Shown: positions 8,564-17,067, counted from the first letter of the stretch. The stretch: 29,288 nt of DNA from an uncultured Duncaniella sp. (GCA_910588795.1 CAJURI010000030.1:1-29288), one strand, 5' to 3'. The notes: generated from the sequence alone by a model not told the origin. Numbers and translations are program-made.

Positions 8564-9700
8564 ATGACATATTGGATAATTAACTCGCTTATAGTTTTCG
8601 CGCTGTGTGTGCTTCTCGCCGGCGTGCTCATCCCTCAGATACTTCTGATCGCATACCGCCGCAAGCTATTTGATGAAGTAGATGAAAGAAAGATTCACAA
8701 AGGACTCATACCCCGACTCGGAGGCATAGCTTTCGTGCCGGTGATACTTCTGTCCATCGCGCTGATTATTTCCGTCAACATCACAGCCGGCACTCCGCAG
8801 TTCGGAAATGAGTTCTCCAATGACTGCCTGCTGATGACAGCCCTCTTCTGCAGCCTCCAGCTGCTGTATCTCGTAGGCATAGCCGACGACCTCATAGGCA
8901 TAAAATACCGCGCGAAATTCGTGGTGCAGATAGTCTGCGCCATACTCCTCATAGGTGCCGGATGCTGGTTCACGACCCTTGCCGGAGCCATGGGCATAAG
9001 CCACCTCCCCTCATGGATAGGCATGCCCTTCACAGCCATAGTGATAGTGTTCATAATCAATGCCATGAACCTTATCGACGGCGTCGACGGGCTTGCCTCG
9101 GGGCTAAGTTCCATAGCCACAGGCATCTACGGCATCTCATTCCTGCTCATCGGAGAGTATGCCTACGCCGTGATATCGTTTGCCACCCTCGGAGTGCTTT
9201 GCCCGTTCTTCTACTACAACGTGTTCGGCGATGTCAAGAAACACTCCAAGATATTTATGGGCGACACCGGATCACTCACCATCGGACTGATACTCAGCGT
9301 GCTCGGCATAAAGCTATACACCCATCCCTATGATCCGGTGCTCAACTTCCAGCCTGCGGTCCTGGCATTCTCTCCGCTCATCATACCGAGCTTCGACGTG
9401 CTGAGGGTCTACATGGTGCGCATACGGCAGCATCACTCACCGTTCCTACCCGACAAAAACCACATCCACCACAAATTCCTCTCCGCCGGGATGCATCCCC
9501 GCACGGCTATGGTGACCATCATCACCATAGCCACCCTGTTCACCCTCATCAATCTGGGGCTGAGCAGAATACTGAACATCAACATTATCGTGTTGACTGA
9601 CGTTATAATATGGCTGGTATTCAACTCCTACCTCAACATACACATACGCCGCCACAGTGAGACCGGCTCAGGAACGAATCCGGCAAAAAAGAAACCATAA
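8564..9700 (+). CDS. WecA/MraY-like undecaprenyl-phosphate sugar-1-phosphate transferase
   Basis: A polytopic membrane enzyme of glycosyltransferase family 4 (MraY/WecA/TagO) that moves a HexNAc-1-phosphate from a UDP-sugar to undecaprenyl phosphate, the first lipid-linked step of a surface glycan. Visible motifs in order: HKGLIPRLGGIAF after the first membrane helix, ADDLIGIKYRAKF on a cytoplasmic loop, the catalytic NAMNLIDGVDGLASG (about residues 166-180), GDTGSLTIG, and the His-rich NHIHHKFL loop that marks WecA-type rather than MraY enzymes. About ten hydrophobic segments are present. The ATG at 8564 is preferred over a GTG two codons earlier. It is first of a run with hflX 7 bases downstream. 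The substrate sugar (GlcNAc is usual) is inferred. Confidence 0.9.
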   Translation: MTYWIINSLIVFALCVLLAGVLIPQILLIAYRRKLFDEVDERKIHKGLIPRLGGIAFVPVILLSIALIISVNITAGTPQFGNEFSNDCLLMTALFCSLQLLYLVGIADDLIGIKYRAKFVVQIVCAILLIGAGCWFTTLAGAMGISHLPSWIGMPFTAIVIVFIINAMNLIDGVDGLASGLSSIATGIYGISFLLIGEYAYAVISFATLGVLCPFFYYNVFGDVKKHSKIFMGDTGSLTIGLILSVLGIKLYTHPYDPVLNFQPAVLAFSPLIIPSFDVLRVYMVRIRQHHSPFLPDKNHIHHKFLSAGMHPRTAMVTIITIATLFTLINLGLSRILNINIIVLTDVIIWLVFNSYLNIHIRRHSETGSGTNPAKKKP

Positions 9701-9707
9701 CCGTTAG

Positions 9708-10934
9708 ATGATCGACCAGATACTAAGCGAAGAGACCACCGAACGAGCAGTGCTCGTAGGGCTGATAAGCAACCAGCAGAACGAAACGAAAGCCTTGGAA
9801 TACCTCGACGAGCTCGCATTTCTCGCCGACACGGCCGGAGCCGTCACCGTAAGGACATTCCTGCAGAAACTCGAATATCCCAATCCGCGCACATATGTAG
9901 GCAAAGGGAAGCTCGACGAGATAAGGGCCTACATCGAGGACAACGACATAGGGATGGCGATATTTGACGACGACCTCACATCCAAGCAGGTAGTCAACAT
10001 CGAGCGCGAGCTAAAGGTGAAGATACTTGACCGCACAAGCCTCATACTCGACATATTCGCCAAGCGGGCACGCACCGCCAACGCCAAGACCCAGGTTGAA
10101 CTGGCGCAGTACCAGTACCTCCTCCCCCGCCTCACACGCATGTGGACCCACCTTGAGCGTCAGCGAGGCGGCATAGGCATGCGCGGCCCCGGCGAGACCC
10201 AAATTGAGACCGACCGCCGAATAATCCTCAACAAGATATCCCTGCTGAAGGAAGAGCTGCGCGCAATAGACAAGCAGAAAGCCGTGCAGCGCAAGAACCG
10301 CGGCAAGCTCACGCGTGTAGCTCTCGTAGGATACACCAACGCCGGGAAGTCCACACTCATGAACGTGCTGAGCAAGAGTGACGTGTTTGCCGAGAACAAA
10401 CTGTTTGCCACACTCGACACCACGGTGCGAAAGGTCATCATCGACAACCTCCCCTTCCTGCTCACCGACACCGTAGGCTTCATACGCAAGCTCCCCACCC
10501 ATCTGGTCGACTCGTTCAAATCGACCCTCGACGAAGTACGCGAGGCCGACCTCCTGGTGCATGTCGTCGACATATCCCACCCGCAGTTCGAGGAACAGAT
10601 ACAGGTTGTCGACAAGACCCTGCGCGAGGTGTGCGACGGAGCCGACAAACCGATGATAATGGTGTTCAACAAGATCGACGCCTTCACCCATGTGGAGAAG
10701 GACGAAAACGACCTCACCCCGCGCACACGCGAGAACATACCGCTTGAAGAGCTCGAGAAAATGTGGATGGCAAAGCTTCCGCACGACTGCGTGTTCATAT
10801 CGGCCAAGACCGGACAGAACATCGAGAAACTGAAGCAAATGCTCTATGAGCGCGCCAAGGAGATACACCTGACACGCTTCCCCTACAACGACTTCCTGTT
10901 TCAGAAATACGACGAGTTAGGAGATGTGGATTGA
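9708..10934 (+). CDS. hflX: GTPase HflX
   Basis: HflX is a ribosome-associated GTPase that splits stalled or inactive ribosomes, mainly under stress. The 408-residue product has the HflX N-terminal domain with the signature GTETQIE-type motif (GMRGPGETQIETDRR, near residue 160-175), a linking coiled-coil region, then the G domain: G1 GYTNAGKS at residues 208-215, G3 DTVGFI, G4 FNKID and G5 SAKTG. The C-terminus is short (FPYNDFLFQKYDELGDVD). It starts 7 bases after the WecA-like gene and its last 11 bases overlap the deacetylase gene, so it is translationally coupled to it. Confidence 0.96.
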   Translation: MIDQILSEETTERAVLVGLISNQQNETKALEYLDELAFLADTAGAVTVRTFLQKLEYPNPRTYVGKGKLDEIRAYIEDNDIGMAIFDDDLTSKQVVNIERELKVKILDRTSLILDIFAKRARTANAKTQVELAQYQYLLPRLTRMWTHLERQRGGIGMRGPGETQIETDRRIILNKISLLKEELRAIDKQKAVQRKNRGKLTRVALVGYTNAGKSTLMNVLSKSDVFAENKLFATLDTTVRKVIIDNLPFLLTDTVGFIRKLPTHLVDSFKSTLDEVREADLLVHVVDISHPQFEEQIQVVDKTLREVCDGADKPMIMVFNKIDAFTHVEKDENDLTPRTRENIPLEELEKMWMAKLPHDCVFISAKTGQNIEKLKQMLYERAKEIHLTRFPYNDFLFQKYDELGDVD

Positions 10935-11541
10935 ACAGCCCCCCATATTCTACCGCCTCCTCTTCACCGAAGCATGGTGGAGAGTGAAACGCCGCGGACG
11001 CAAGGTGGTGTTCCTCACATTTGATGACGGCCCTGTGCCTGAAGAGACACCCTGGGTACTCGACCTCCTCGACAAGGAGGGGATAAAGGCGACATTCTTC
11101 ATGGTGGGCGACAATGTGCGCCGACATCCCGAACTTCTTGAGGAAGTGAAACGCCGCGGCCACTCCTACGGCAACCACACCATGCACCATCTGCAGGGGA
11201 TAAAGGAAAGCAACCAACGCTACTTCCGTGACATAACCGAAGCCTCCGATCTCATCCAGTCCACCCTGTTCCGCCCCCCTCACGGCATAATGTGGCCCGG
11301 ACAGGCCCGTCTGATCAAGCGTCACTACAATGTCGTGATGTACGACCTTGTGACACGCGACTACTCCAAACGTCTCAACGGCGAGCAGGTGCTCGACAAT
11401 GTGCGCCGCTATGCCCGCAACGGCAGCATCATTGTGTTCCATGACTCCGTGAAGGCTCACAACAACATGCGCTACGCCCTGCCGCGTGCCATAAAATGGC
11501 TCAAGGAGCAAGGCTACGAGTTCGAGGCTCTGCCCATGTAG
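10924..11541 (+). CDS. NodB-type polysaccharide deacetylase
   Basis: Carbohydrate esterase family 4 enzymes remove N- or O-acetyl groups from glycans such as peptidoglycan or chitooligosaccharides using a bound metal. Motif 1 is TFDDGP (residues 32-37), motif 2 is NHTMHH (metal ligands His85 and His89), motif 3 is RPPHG, and the last motif is IIVFHDS. At 205 residues it is a bare catalytic domain. No signal peptide or membrane anchor is evident, so its site of action is uncertain. The start overlaps the end of hflX by 11 bases. Substrate not determined; joint transcription with the lipid-linked glycan transferase suggests an envelope role (inference). Confidence 0.9.
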   Translation: MWIEQPPIFYRLLFTEAWWRVKRRGRKVVFLTFDDGPVPEETPWVLDLLDKEGIKATFFMVGDNVRRHPELLEEVKRRGHSYGNHTMHHLQGIKESNQRYFRDITEASDLIQSTLFRPPHGIMWPGQARLIKRHYNVVMYDLVTRDYSKRLNGEQVLDNVRRYARNGSIIVFHDSVKAHNNMRYALPRAIKWLKEQGYEFEALPM

Positions 11542-11579
11542 AGCCCCAAAACGCAACACCGATGGCAGGAGGGAACTCT

Positions 11580-12521
11580 ATGGGGAGCGACGATATAATA
11601 CGCATGCTGACCGAGGCCGGAGCCTCGGCGGCAGGCATTGCCGCTGCCGGACCGGTGGACACTGAAGCCGAGAGCCTCTACCGGCAATGGACCGCCGACG
11701 GGAGGCACGCCGGCATGAGTTATCTTGAGAAATATCCCGACGTGCGCCACGATCCCCGTCTGCTCCTTGAAGGGGCTGAAAGCATAATTGTAGCAGCGTT
11801 CAACTATTTCAACCGCGACAACGGCAGACTCCGCTGGGCACGTTACGCCCTCGGACGTGACTATCACGAAGAGATACGAGAGCGGCTCAATGCCGTGGCT
11901 ACAGCAATAACAGACACCACCGGGGCACAATGCCGCGTTACGGTCGACACAGCCCCGCTGCGCGAACGCTACTGGGCCGTGAGGGCGGGAGTAGGATTCA
12001 TAGGAATCAACAACCAGCTGATAGTGCCCGGAGCAGGATCATGGTGCGTGCTCGGCGAGATCATAACCACACTGAAACTCGAACCCACCGCTCCGCCAGG
12101 ACACAGTTCACCCACTGAGACAGGATGTCTCGGCTGCATGAGATGCGTGCGCGCATGCCCCGGGAAGGCTCTTGACGGCAAAGGGGGGATGGATGCCCGC
12201 AGATGCATGAGCTATCTCACCATAGAGCACCGTGGCGACTGGGACCCGCACACGGCGCGGACTGTGCATGAGGCAGGAAGGATATACGGATGCGACGTGT
12301 GTCAGGAAGTGTGCCCTCACAACGCTGCGGCACATCCCACTGCCATAGACGGATTCATACCGCGGGCAGGGATACTGGAACTCGGGGCCGATGACATTGC
12401 CCACATGGACCAGGCCACCTTCTCACGCATATTCTCCCACTCTGCCATCAAGCGTGCCAAGCTTGCGGGTCTTCAGCGCAATGCCCGAGGGCTAAATCGG
12501 GAAGAGACACAGCTGGAGTGA
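11580..12521 (+). CDS. queG: Epoxyqueuosine reductase QueG
   Basis: QueG is a cobalamin and [4Fe-4S] enzyme that reduces epoxyqueuosine to queuosine in tRNA, the last step of queuosine synthesis. The 313-residue product carries an N-terminal cobalamin-binding reductase domain (YLEKYPDVRHDPRLLL; VDTAPLRERYWAVRAGVGF; GINNQLIVPGAGSW) and two ferredoxin-like clusters, CLGCMRCVRACP (Cys183, 186, 189, 193) and CDVCQEVCP (Cys238, 241, 245). The ATG at 11580 is preferred because AGGAGGG stands about 8 bases upstream; an ATG at 11562 is the alternative. It lies 38 bases after the deacetylase gene. Its last 74 bases overlap the 3' end of the convergent tatD gene. Confidence 0.93.
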   Translation: MGSDDIIRMLTEAGASAAGIAAAGPVDTEAESLYRQWTADGRHAGMSYLEKYPDVRHDPRLLLEGAESIIVAAFNYFNRDNGRLRWARYALGRDYHEEIRERLNAVATAITDTTGAQCRVTVDTAPLRERYWAVRAGVGFIGINNQLIVPGAGSWCVLGEIITTLKLEPTAPPGHSSPTETGCLGCMRCVRACPGKALDGKGGMDARRCMSYLTIEHRGDWDPHTARTVHEAGRIYGCDVCQEVCPHNAAAHPTAIDGFIPRAGILELGADDIAHMDQATFSRIFSHSAIKRAKLAGLQRNARGLNREETQLE

Positions 12522-13131
12522 CCGGAAGCGAGGCCACGATCTCCTCGAACGGGACAGCCGACTCATCTGTCTCGGCAAGCATACGTCCGGGCGGAGTCAC
12601 CTCTACCGAAGCGGGATTGAACCTCTCGCCATAGCTCAGATAGAAACCCTGTCGCAACAGGTCGGCGGCAAGCCCCGGACGTCCGCGGAACCCATGTATG
12701 ACCCACGGCTGACGCGGCCTGAGATCGGCATGGAGTTTCTGTATCTCGGGATAACGTTTCACTATGTGCAGCAGAAGAGGCTTGCCGGCCTCCTCGCTCA
12801 ACTGTACATGAAGCCTCAGCAGCTCCATCTGCTTTTCAATATCGGGGAGAGCCTGCACCGCCTCCTTGCCCCGTCCGTTGTCCACCAGCTCATATGCCAC
12901 ATGCACCGAGTCAAGCCCGGCCTCTCCTATGGCTATCACATGCGGATCGAAAGCAAGACGCCTCAGACGGTCCACATCACGCTTTGTGAAGCATCCGGCA
13001 TTCCACGGATGGATACCCGCAGAGTAATAGCGGTCATCCATAAGGCGGAAGCCGCGGGCCGGAAGCGACACAGGGTCTATGTTGACCACCGCGCCCGGAC
13101 GCGATATATGTGTGTGGCTGTCTATGATCAT
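12448..13131 (-). CDS. tatD: TatD-family metal-dependent hydrolase
   Basis: TatD proteins are TIM-barrel metal-dependent hydrolases, several with DNase activity. Here the barrel motifs are present: DSHTHI at residues 4-9 (metal-binding histidines), SAGIHPWN, AIGEAGLD (metal Glu), LLLHIVK, VIHGFRG and ETDES (metal Asp). The start at 13131 places the first motif at the N-terminus and overlaps the yidD stop by ATGA; a longer reading to 13296 only runs through yidD. At 227 residues it is shorter than the usual 250-260. After the ETDES strand the expected last helix is replaced by an atypical tail (PAVSLPDLALGHCAEDPQ) that is read antisense through the end of queG. Last gene of the minus-strand group. 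Confidence 0.85.
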   Translation of the reverse strand: MIIDSHTHISRPGAVVNIDPVSLPARGFRLMDDRYYSAGIHPWNAGCFTKRDVDRLRRLAFDPHVIAIGEAGLDSVHVAYELVDNGRGKEAVQALPDIEKQMELLRLHVQLSEEAGKPLLLHIVKRYPEIQKLHADLRPRQPWVIHGFRGRPGLAADLLRQGFYLSYGERFNPASVEVTPPGRMLAETDESAVPFEEIVASLPVTPAVSLPDLALGHCAEDPQAWHA

Positions 13132-13337
13132 GGCACAGGATCGTAGCCCGAGCCTCCCCAGGGGTGGCACCGCAAGATTCGTCGGACAGTGAGCCACAGT
13201 CCGCGCCAGGCTCCATGCTTTGTGATTGCCTCTATGGCATATTCGCTGCATGTGGGGGTAAAGCGGCACGACGGGGGAAGCATAGGCGATATGCAAGCCC
13301 GATAGAAATATATGGGCAACAGGAGAAGGCGTCTCAT
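13128..13337 (-). CDS. yidD: Membrane protein insertion efficiency factor YidD
   Basis: YidD is a small peripheral membrane protein that assists YidC-dependent membrane protein insertion. The 69-residue product holds the full family signature: YRACISPMLPPSCRFTPTCS, YAIEAI, HGAWRGLW and the C-terminal RCHPWGGSGYDPVP. It overlaps rnpA upstream by 4 bases and tatD downstream by 4 bases, so all three are translationally coupled. The rnpA-yidD pair is widely conserved in bacteria. Confidence 0.96.
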   Translation of the reverse strand: MRRLLLLPIYFYRACISPMLPPSCRFTPTCSEYAIEAITKHGAWRGLWLTVRRILRCHPWGGSGYDPVP

Positions 13338-13720
13338 CTCTCCTCCTCCAGTGGTTTCACAGCGGCAAGAAGACGCCTCACAGCAGCCTCTACCTTAGCA
13401 TATGGGAGCAGCCTGTCAGCCACGTAGATCAATGCGATATCAGCGGCCAGACCGGGAGAGATCACGCTGCGGTTCAGGCGGTATGCCTCACGGATACGCC
13501 TTCTCATTGTGACACGGTCCACGGCGTGGCGCAGACGTTTCTTGGGCACTGACACAAGAAATCTCGGGCACTTCACTTCACGTGCCCCGTCGATCCTCCA
13601 TGCCACACGCAAGGGGTATGCCATAGATGAGCCCACCTGACGGTCACTGCGCGAGAAGAGACGGCTTATGGCCGTCTCGCTGCACAGTTTTTCGATCTTA
13701 TACAGGCGGAGTCCTTTCAT
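13334..13720 (-). CDS. rnpA: Ribonuclease P protein component
   Basis: RnpA binds the RNase P RNA and helps it mature tRNA 5' ends. The 128-residue length fits. The signature basic helix is VSVPKKRLRHAVDRVTMRRR (residues 57-76) followed by IREAYR; the more common arginine-asparagine pair after the aspartate is here Arg-Val, a mild deviation. The N-terminus (GLRLYKIEKLCSETAISRLF) matches the usual start of Bacteroidetes RnpA. It sits 65 bases after hemD and overlaps yidD by 4 bases. Confidence 0.95.
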   Translation of the reverse strand: MKGLRLYKIEKLCSETAISRLFSRSDRQVGSSMAYPLRVAWRIDGAREVKCPRFLVSVPKKRLRHAVDRVTMRRRIREAYRLNRSVISPGLAADIALIYVADRLLPYAKVEAAVRRLLAAVKPLEEER

Positions 13721-13785
13721 CTGTCCGAATTATTTTTTTGGCAACCGCACGACAGTGAGAGCACGGCATCACGAGTCAATCCGCA

Positions 13786-14535
13786 TCAGGATGCGGCAGC
13801 CGACGCTTTCAGGTAGCTGTCGAGCGCGCCGGTCATCGACGGATGGGCTGGTGAAGGAGCCTCGATATCAAGGCGCAGACCGGCATCGCGCGCAGCCTGG
13901 CATGTGGTCGGCCCGAAACATGCTATCCTTATATCGCCCTGCTCGAAATCAGGGAAATTCTTCAGCAGCGACTGTATGCCGGCCGGCGAGAAGAATATGA
14001 GCATATCGTAGTCAAACGACTCTCCGGGGCCGAAATCATTGCTCACTGTGCGGTACATCACAGCCTTGGTGTAATTTATACCGGCCTTGTCGAGAATACC
14101 CGAATCCTCCTTGTGGACATCCGACACAACCCACAGGAAATTTTCCTTCTTATGCTTGATAAGCGCGGGCAGAAGGCTGTCGAGCTTGCCGTTGTCACCG
14201 TGGAATATCTTGCGCTTGCGGTACACTATGTATTTCTGCAGGTAGAGCGCGATAGCCTCGGTGGTGCAGAAATATTTCATGGTCTCGGGGATGGTGATAC
14301 GCATCTCCTCGCATATGCGGAAGAAATGGTCAATTGCCGTACGAGCTGTGAAGATAATAGCAGTGAAATCGGGAATGGAAATCCTGGACTGGCGGAACTC
14401 CTTGGATGTCAGACCCTCTACCTTGATAAATGGGCGCAACACAACCTCAACGCCGTACTTGTCGGCTATGTCATAGTAAGGAGATTTACCTGACTCGGGA
14501 GCAGGCTGTGACACCAAAATTTTCTTAACTTTCAC
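13786..14535 (-). CDS. hemD: Uroporphyrinogen-III synthase
   Basis: HemD cyclises hydroxymethylbilane to uroporphyrinogen III, the branch point to heme, siroheme and cobalamin. The 249-residue protein shows the two-domain pattern of the family: KKILVSQPAPESGKSPYYDI at the start, FTAIIFTARTAIDHFF, FFSPAGIQSLL and IACFGPTTCQAARDAGL. Sequence conservation in this family is low, but this Bacteroidetes version and its location between DUF4271 and rnpA are characteristic. Start follows the DUF4271 stop by 13 bases. An internal -7-like box (14625-14632) may give it an extra promoter. Confidence 0.92.
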   Translation of the reverse strand: MKVKKILVSQPAPESGKSPYYDIADKYGVEVVLRPFIKVEGLTSKEFRQSRISIPDFTAIIFTARTAIDHFFRICEEMRITIPETMKYFCTTEAIALYLQKYIVYRKRKIFHGDNGKLDSLLPALIKHKKENFLWVVSDVHKEDSGILDKAGINYTKAVMYRTVSNDFGPGESFDYDMLIFFSPAGIQSLLKNFPDFEQGDIRIACFGPTTCQAARDAGLRLDIEAPSPAHPSMTGALDSYLKASAAAS

Positions 14536-14548
14536 GACGTATTTTTTC

Positions 14549-15367
14549 TTAAGTTTGTAGCAGCAAGTTATGTAAAAACAGTACTGCCCGGTAGATTAGA
14601 ACAAGGGGTACAATTTCGAGAGTGCAAAGGTACAAAATAAAATAAAGCAACGAGCCAAAATTGTCGTAAAAAAGCCTAAAACCTTTGCAGATGAACACTG
14701 AACGGGCAAAAACATAGGCCACGGCACCAATAATGATGACCGCCTCCGACGCATCAGGATTGAAGAGCACAAACAGTGCCGGCACCACAATGAGCATGCA
14801 CAGCAATGACTGGGACGCATTGAATCCCTTCATCCACATCCGGGCCGAGACACGGTCGGTAAAGATTGCCCCAACAGTGCCGTATGCGGCAAGCTGCCAG
14901 AGATAATAGAGCATGGCTATGAGAGTCAGAGCTCCTATTATGACAAACTCGCCCGACACCGGTCCGAGAGCCGACCGCTCGGGAAATGCAGAATTGATTA
15001 TAATCCCCTCGCACAGACACGCTATGAGCACTATGGAGATCTGCACACCGGTCTCGCTGAAAGTGCGCACCCCGAATGTCTTTTCTCTGCGACGCACGCT
15101 CAGAAGGTCCGACAGAAAGCTCTTGAAGAATGTGGAATAGTGCCGGAAGTTGGCGGCAAGGAGCAGGAACATCCCTATGAGCAGACACAGAACCCCCGAG
15201 TCATATCCGGGGAGGCCTGCACGCTCCATAGGCTCAAGCCCATGGGTGTAAGGAATCTCGCCGAGGGTCATCCCGGCAAGCTCCGACTGGGTGAGCGGTC
15301 CGTCGCTCAGCAGCGACACGTCAGCCGGCCGCCAGCAGGGGGAATATGGTATGGTATCGGGTAGCAT
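14549..15367 (-). CDS. DUF4271-family integral membrane protein
   Basis: A 272-residue protein with a hydrophilic N-terminal third (about residues 1-55), then roughly seven hydrophobic segments (for example VLCLLIGMFLLLAANF, ISIVLIACLCEGIIIN, FVIIGALTLIAMLYYLW and LLYFILYLCTLEIVPLVLIY). The gene order DUF4271-hemD is typical of Bacteroidetes and supports the family call. Function unknown; coupling to heme and RNase P genes is positional only. It starts 36 bases after the LOG gene and may be transcribed from it. Confidence 0.85.
   Translation of the reverse strand: MLPDTIPYSPCWRPADVSLLSDGPLTQSELAGMTLGEIPYTHGLEPMERAGLPGYDSGVLCLLIGMFLLLAANFRHYSTFFKSFLSDLLSVRRREKTFGVRTFSETGVQISIVLIACLCEGIIINSAFPERSALGPVSGEFVIIGALTLIAMLYYLWQLAAYGTVGAIFTDRVSARMWMKGFNASQSLLCMLIVVPALFVLFNPDASEAVIIIGAVAYVFARSVFICKGFRLFYDNFGSLLYFILYLCTLEIVPLVLIYRAVLFLHNLLLQT
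14625..14632 (-). promoter_or_regulatory. Possible internal -7 box upstream of hemD
   Basis: TACCTTTG on the minus strand, inside the AT-rich 3' end of the DUF4271 gene, fits TAnnTTTG and stands about 90 bases upstream of hemD. No TTTG at the standard spacing was found. Weak call. Confidence 0.3.
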
Positions 15368-15403
15368 AGATCTTGAATAGAGAGGGAATTAACAGTATAT
15401 GCC

Positions 15404-15958
15404 TCATGCCTCGTCATGCCCGACTGCCTCTGTGATCACAGCCATGGCCTCCGAAGGGGTGGAAACCACAGTGGCGGGGATGACACCGCCGCGCATGAAG
15501 CCCTGCTCGCACATACGGGTGAACATTTCAACCAGCGGATCGAAGAACCCGCCGGTATTCACTATCACCACCGGACCCTTGAATATGCCGAGCTGACGCC
15601 ACGTCATGATCTCGCACAGCTCGTCAAGAGTGCCGATCCCTCCGGGGAGGGCTATGGCGGCGCATGCGAGATCAGCCATGGTCTCCTTGCGGGCATGCAT
15701 CGACGGGGTGTCGACACACTCTGTAAGCCCGGGGTGCGCCCATCCCCTTTCGAGCATAAAATGCGGAAGCACCCCTGTGACGTCGCCGCCGGCCGCAAGC
15801 GCGCCCTCGATGGTCCGCGCCATAAGCCCGCGGTAGCCGCCGCCGCTCACAAGCCTGTAACCGGCACGCGCTATAAGAGAGCCCATCTCGGCAGCCGCGT
15901 CAAGACATGCCGCAGGCACGCGTGACGAGGAGGAGCAATATACTACGATTCCTTTCAT
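15404..15958 (-). CDS. LOG-family protein (nucleotide 5'-monophosphate phosphoribohydrolase)
   Basis: LOG-family enzymes hydrolyse cytokinin riboside monophosphates, and in bacteria probably other nucleoside monophosphates, to free base and ribose 5-phosphate. The 184-residue protein has VSGGGYRGLMA (residues 37-47), the MHARK catalytic arginine region (87-91) and PGGIGTLDE (105-113), in the right order and spacing. It is cytosolic, about the usual length, and is the first gene of the minus-strand run to tatD. A -7 box 20 bases upstream supports the start. The true substrate in this organism is not known. Confidence 0.93.
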   Translation of the reverse strand: MKGIVVYCSSSSRVPAACLDAAAEMGSLIARAGYRLVSGGGYRGLMARTIEGALAAGGDVTGVLPHFMLERGWAHPGLTECVDTPSMHARKETMADLACAAIALPGGIGTLDELCEIMTWRQLGIFKGPVVIVNTGGFFDPLVEMFTRMCEQGFMRGGVIPATVVSTPSEAMAVITEAVGHDEA

Positions 15959-15977
15959 TACGACAGATTTGAGTGTG

Positions 15978-15985
15978 CAAAGTTA
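15978..15985 (-). promoter_or_regulatory. -7 box of the LOG-DUF4271-hemD operon
   Basis: TAACTTTG on the minus strand, perfect to the Bacteroidetes -7 consensus, in an AT-rich gap. The ATG at 15958 follows after 19 bases, giving a very short leader. No clear -33 box. Confidence 0.5.
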
Positions 15986-16007
15986 CATATTTTTATCGGA
16001 ATTCCCC

Positions 16008-16559
16008 CTATCCCTCCTGCCGGATCGTAGGGTAAACCTCGGGAGACAATGCCGACACCACTGTACGTTGCCACCTTGTGGCGAGCGAGGCAAATCTCTC
16101 CGACATGACCGACCGCTCCCCTGATGCCGATCCGGAGCACCATGCCTCAAGCGCGGCAAACGCCACCGCCTGCTCAAGTGCCCGGCGCACAATGCCATGA
16201 CGCGTGGAAGAGAACGATCGGGGAGTGAGAAGCTCCACCCACATTTCATAATCGGGCATGCCGCTCGTTTCCGCATCATCAGGGGCGGTGTCGGGGGTCT
16301 CCCCGTCAAGCGACGTGTCGAGGACCAGCGGGCCAAGCCGTAGCACCACATCGGCAAAAGCGTTTCTGACCATCAGCGCGAACATGCCCTGACGCTGACG
16401 GCACAGGACCGGTGCAAGCACCGACCTCTCCTCATCATCGCACGCGAGTGCCTGAAGCGCGGCGAGAGCCTGGGCGGTACTGAGGATAACATTGGTTGAA
16501 AGATGATATGTCATACTGTATGGGACATGAGAAATAATGACTGAAGATGACATTGTCAT
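16008..16559 (-). CDS. Unknown protein of the portal-like cassette (distal gene)
   Basis: I do not recognise this 183-residue protein. The start at 16559 is chosen for its ATGA overlap with the stop of the preceding gene; an ATG at 16514 is a possible alternative. It has an alanine- and leucine-rich helical N-terminal half (LSTAQALAALQALACDDEER), an acidic low-complexity linker (DTSLDGETPDTAPDDAET) and a helical C-terminal half (IVRRALEQAVAFAALEAW; MSERFASLATRWQRTVVSAL). No signal peptide or membrane segment. Two helical halves around a flexible loop would fit a phage head-tail connector or neck adaptor, and its neighbour is a portal-like protein, but this is a guess from context. Codon use and GC look like the host. 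The LOG gene follows about 50 bases downstream behind its own promoter. Confidence 0.6.
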   Translation of the reverse strand: MTMSSSVIISHVPYSMTYHLSTNVILSTAQALAALQALACDDEERSVLAPVLCRQRQGMFALMVRNAFADVVLRLGPLVLDTSLDGETPDTAPDDAETSGMPDYEMWVELLTPRSFSSTRHGIVRRALEQAVAFAALEAWCSGSASGERSVMSERFASLATRWQRTVVSALSPEVYPTIRQEG

Positions 16560-16957
16560 GACCGGGCTGCCGCGGAAGCCGCCCTCAGACGCTGCACGAG
16601 GCGCAGGGCCGTGGCCGGAGCGATGAAGTACTGCGAGGCAGATTCCGATGCCAGTATATACCCGAGAGCCTCGGGAAGCTTGCACCCGGTGCGCGACATA
16701 TACGCAGCGCATTTCACGTTAAGCTCCTCCCACAGTGCGAGACGGCGGTCACGCCTGAGCGCGAGGCGTCCGTGGCGGAGCACGCGCAACATGCGCAGCG
16801 CATACATGAAGGTGCAATAGTAATGCGGCGCAGGGCTCAACGCGGCTGTCATAGCCACCTTAGCGATATTTATCTCCTCTCCCGCGGGAAGATCGCGCAT
16901 CACTCGGCGGCACGCTTCAAGGAAATGCCGGTTACGGGTTTCGACCAGTGTCATCAT
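16556..16957 (-). CDS. Unknown small basic protein of the portal-like cassette
   Basis: A 133-residue, strongly basic, mostly helical protein of no family I can name. It opens MMTLVETRNRHFLEACRRVM, has an arginine-rich middle (MLRVLRHGRLALRRDRRLAL) and closes with an aromatic helix-turn pattern (SASQYFIAPATALRLVQRL). The charge and helices would suit nucleic-acid binding, for instance a small terminase-like or HTH-type role, but no defined motif proves it. It has its own promoter (17036-17067) after a 181-base gap from the portal-like gene, and its stop overlaps the next start by 4 bases. Confidence 0.6.
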   Translation of the reverse strand: MMTLVETRNRHFLEACRRVMRDLPAGEEINIAKVAMTAALSPAPHYYCTFMYALRMLRVLRHGRLALRRDRRLALWEELNVKCAAYMSRTGCKLPEALGYILASESASQYFIAPATALRLVQRLRAASAAARS

Positions 16958-17035
16958 GTCAAAAATAGTTTTTAGAATAGTTGAATAATAGCATGTGTGG
17001 TTTTATACACAACATCCGGTTTGTATTTTCATTGG

Positions 17036-17067
17036 CAAATATACCACATATTATGGGTAAAAGTCAA
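17036..17067 (-). promoter_or_regulatory. Promoter of the two distal portal-cassette genes
   Basis: On the minus strand a perfect -7 box TATATTTG (17036-17043) is preceded 21 bases upstream by TTG (17065-17067). It lies in the AT-rich gap between the portal-like gene and the small basic gene, about 78 bases before that gene's start. It would let the distal pair be expressed independently of the portal-like gene. Confidence 0.55.

Noticed and set aside
10011..10868. A 285-codon minus-strand frame across hflX
   Set aside because: Shadow of a firmly identified GTPase gene; no motif or start signal.
13131..13296. Longer start for the tatD gene (to 13296)
   Set aside because: The extension runs through yidD in another frame and has no family likeness; the ATGA overlap at 13128-13131 marks the true start.
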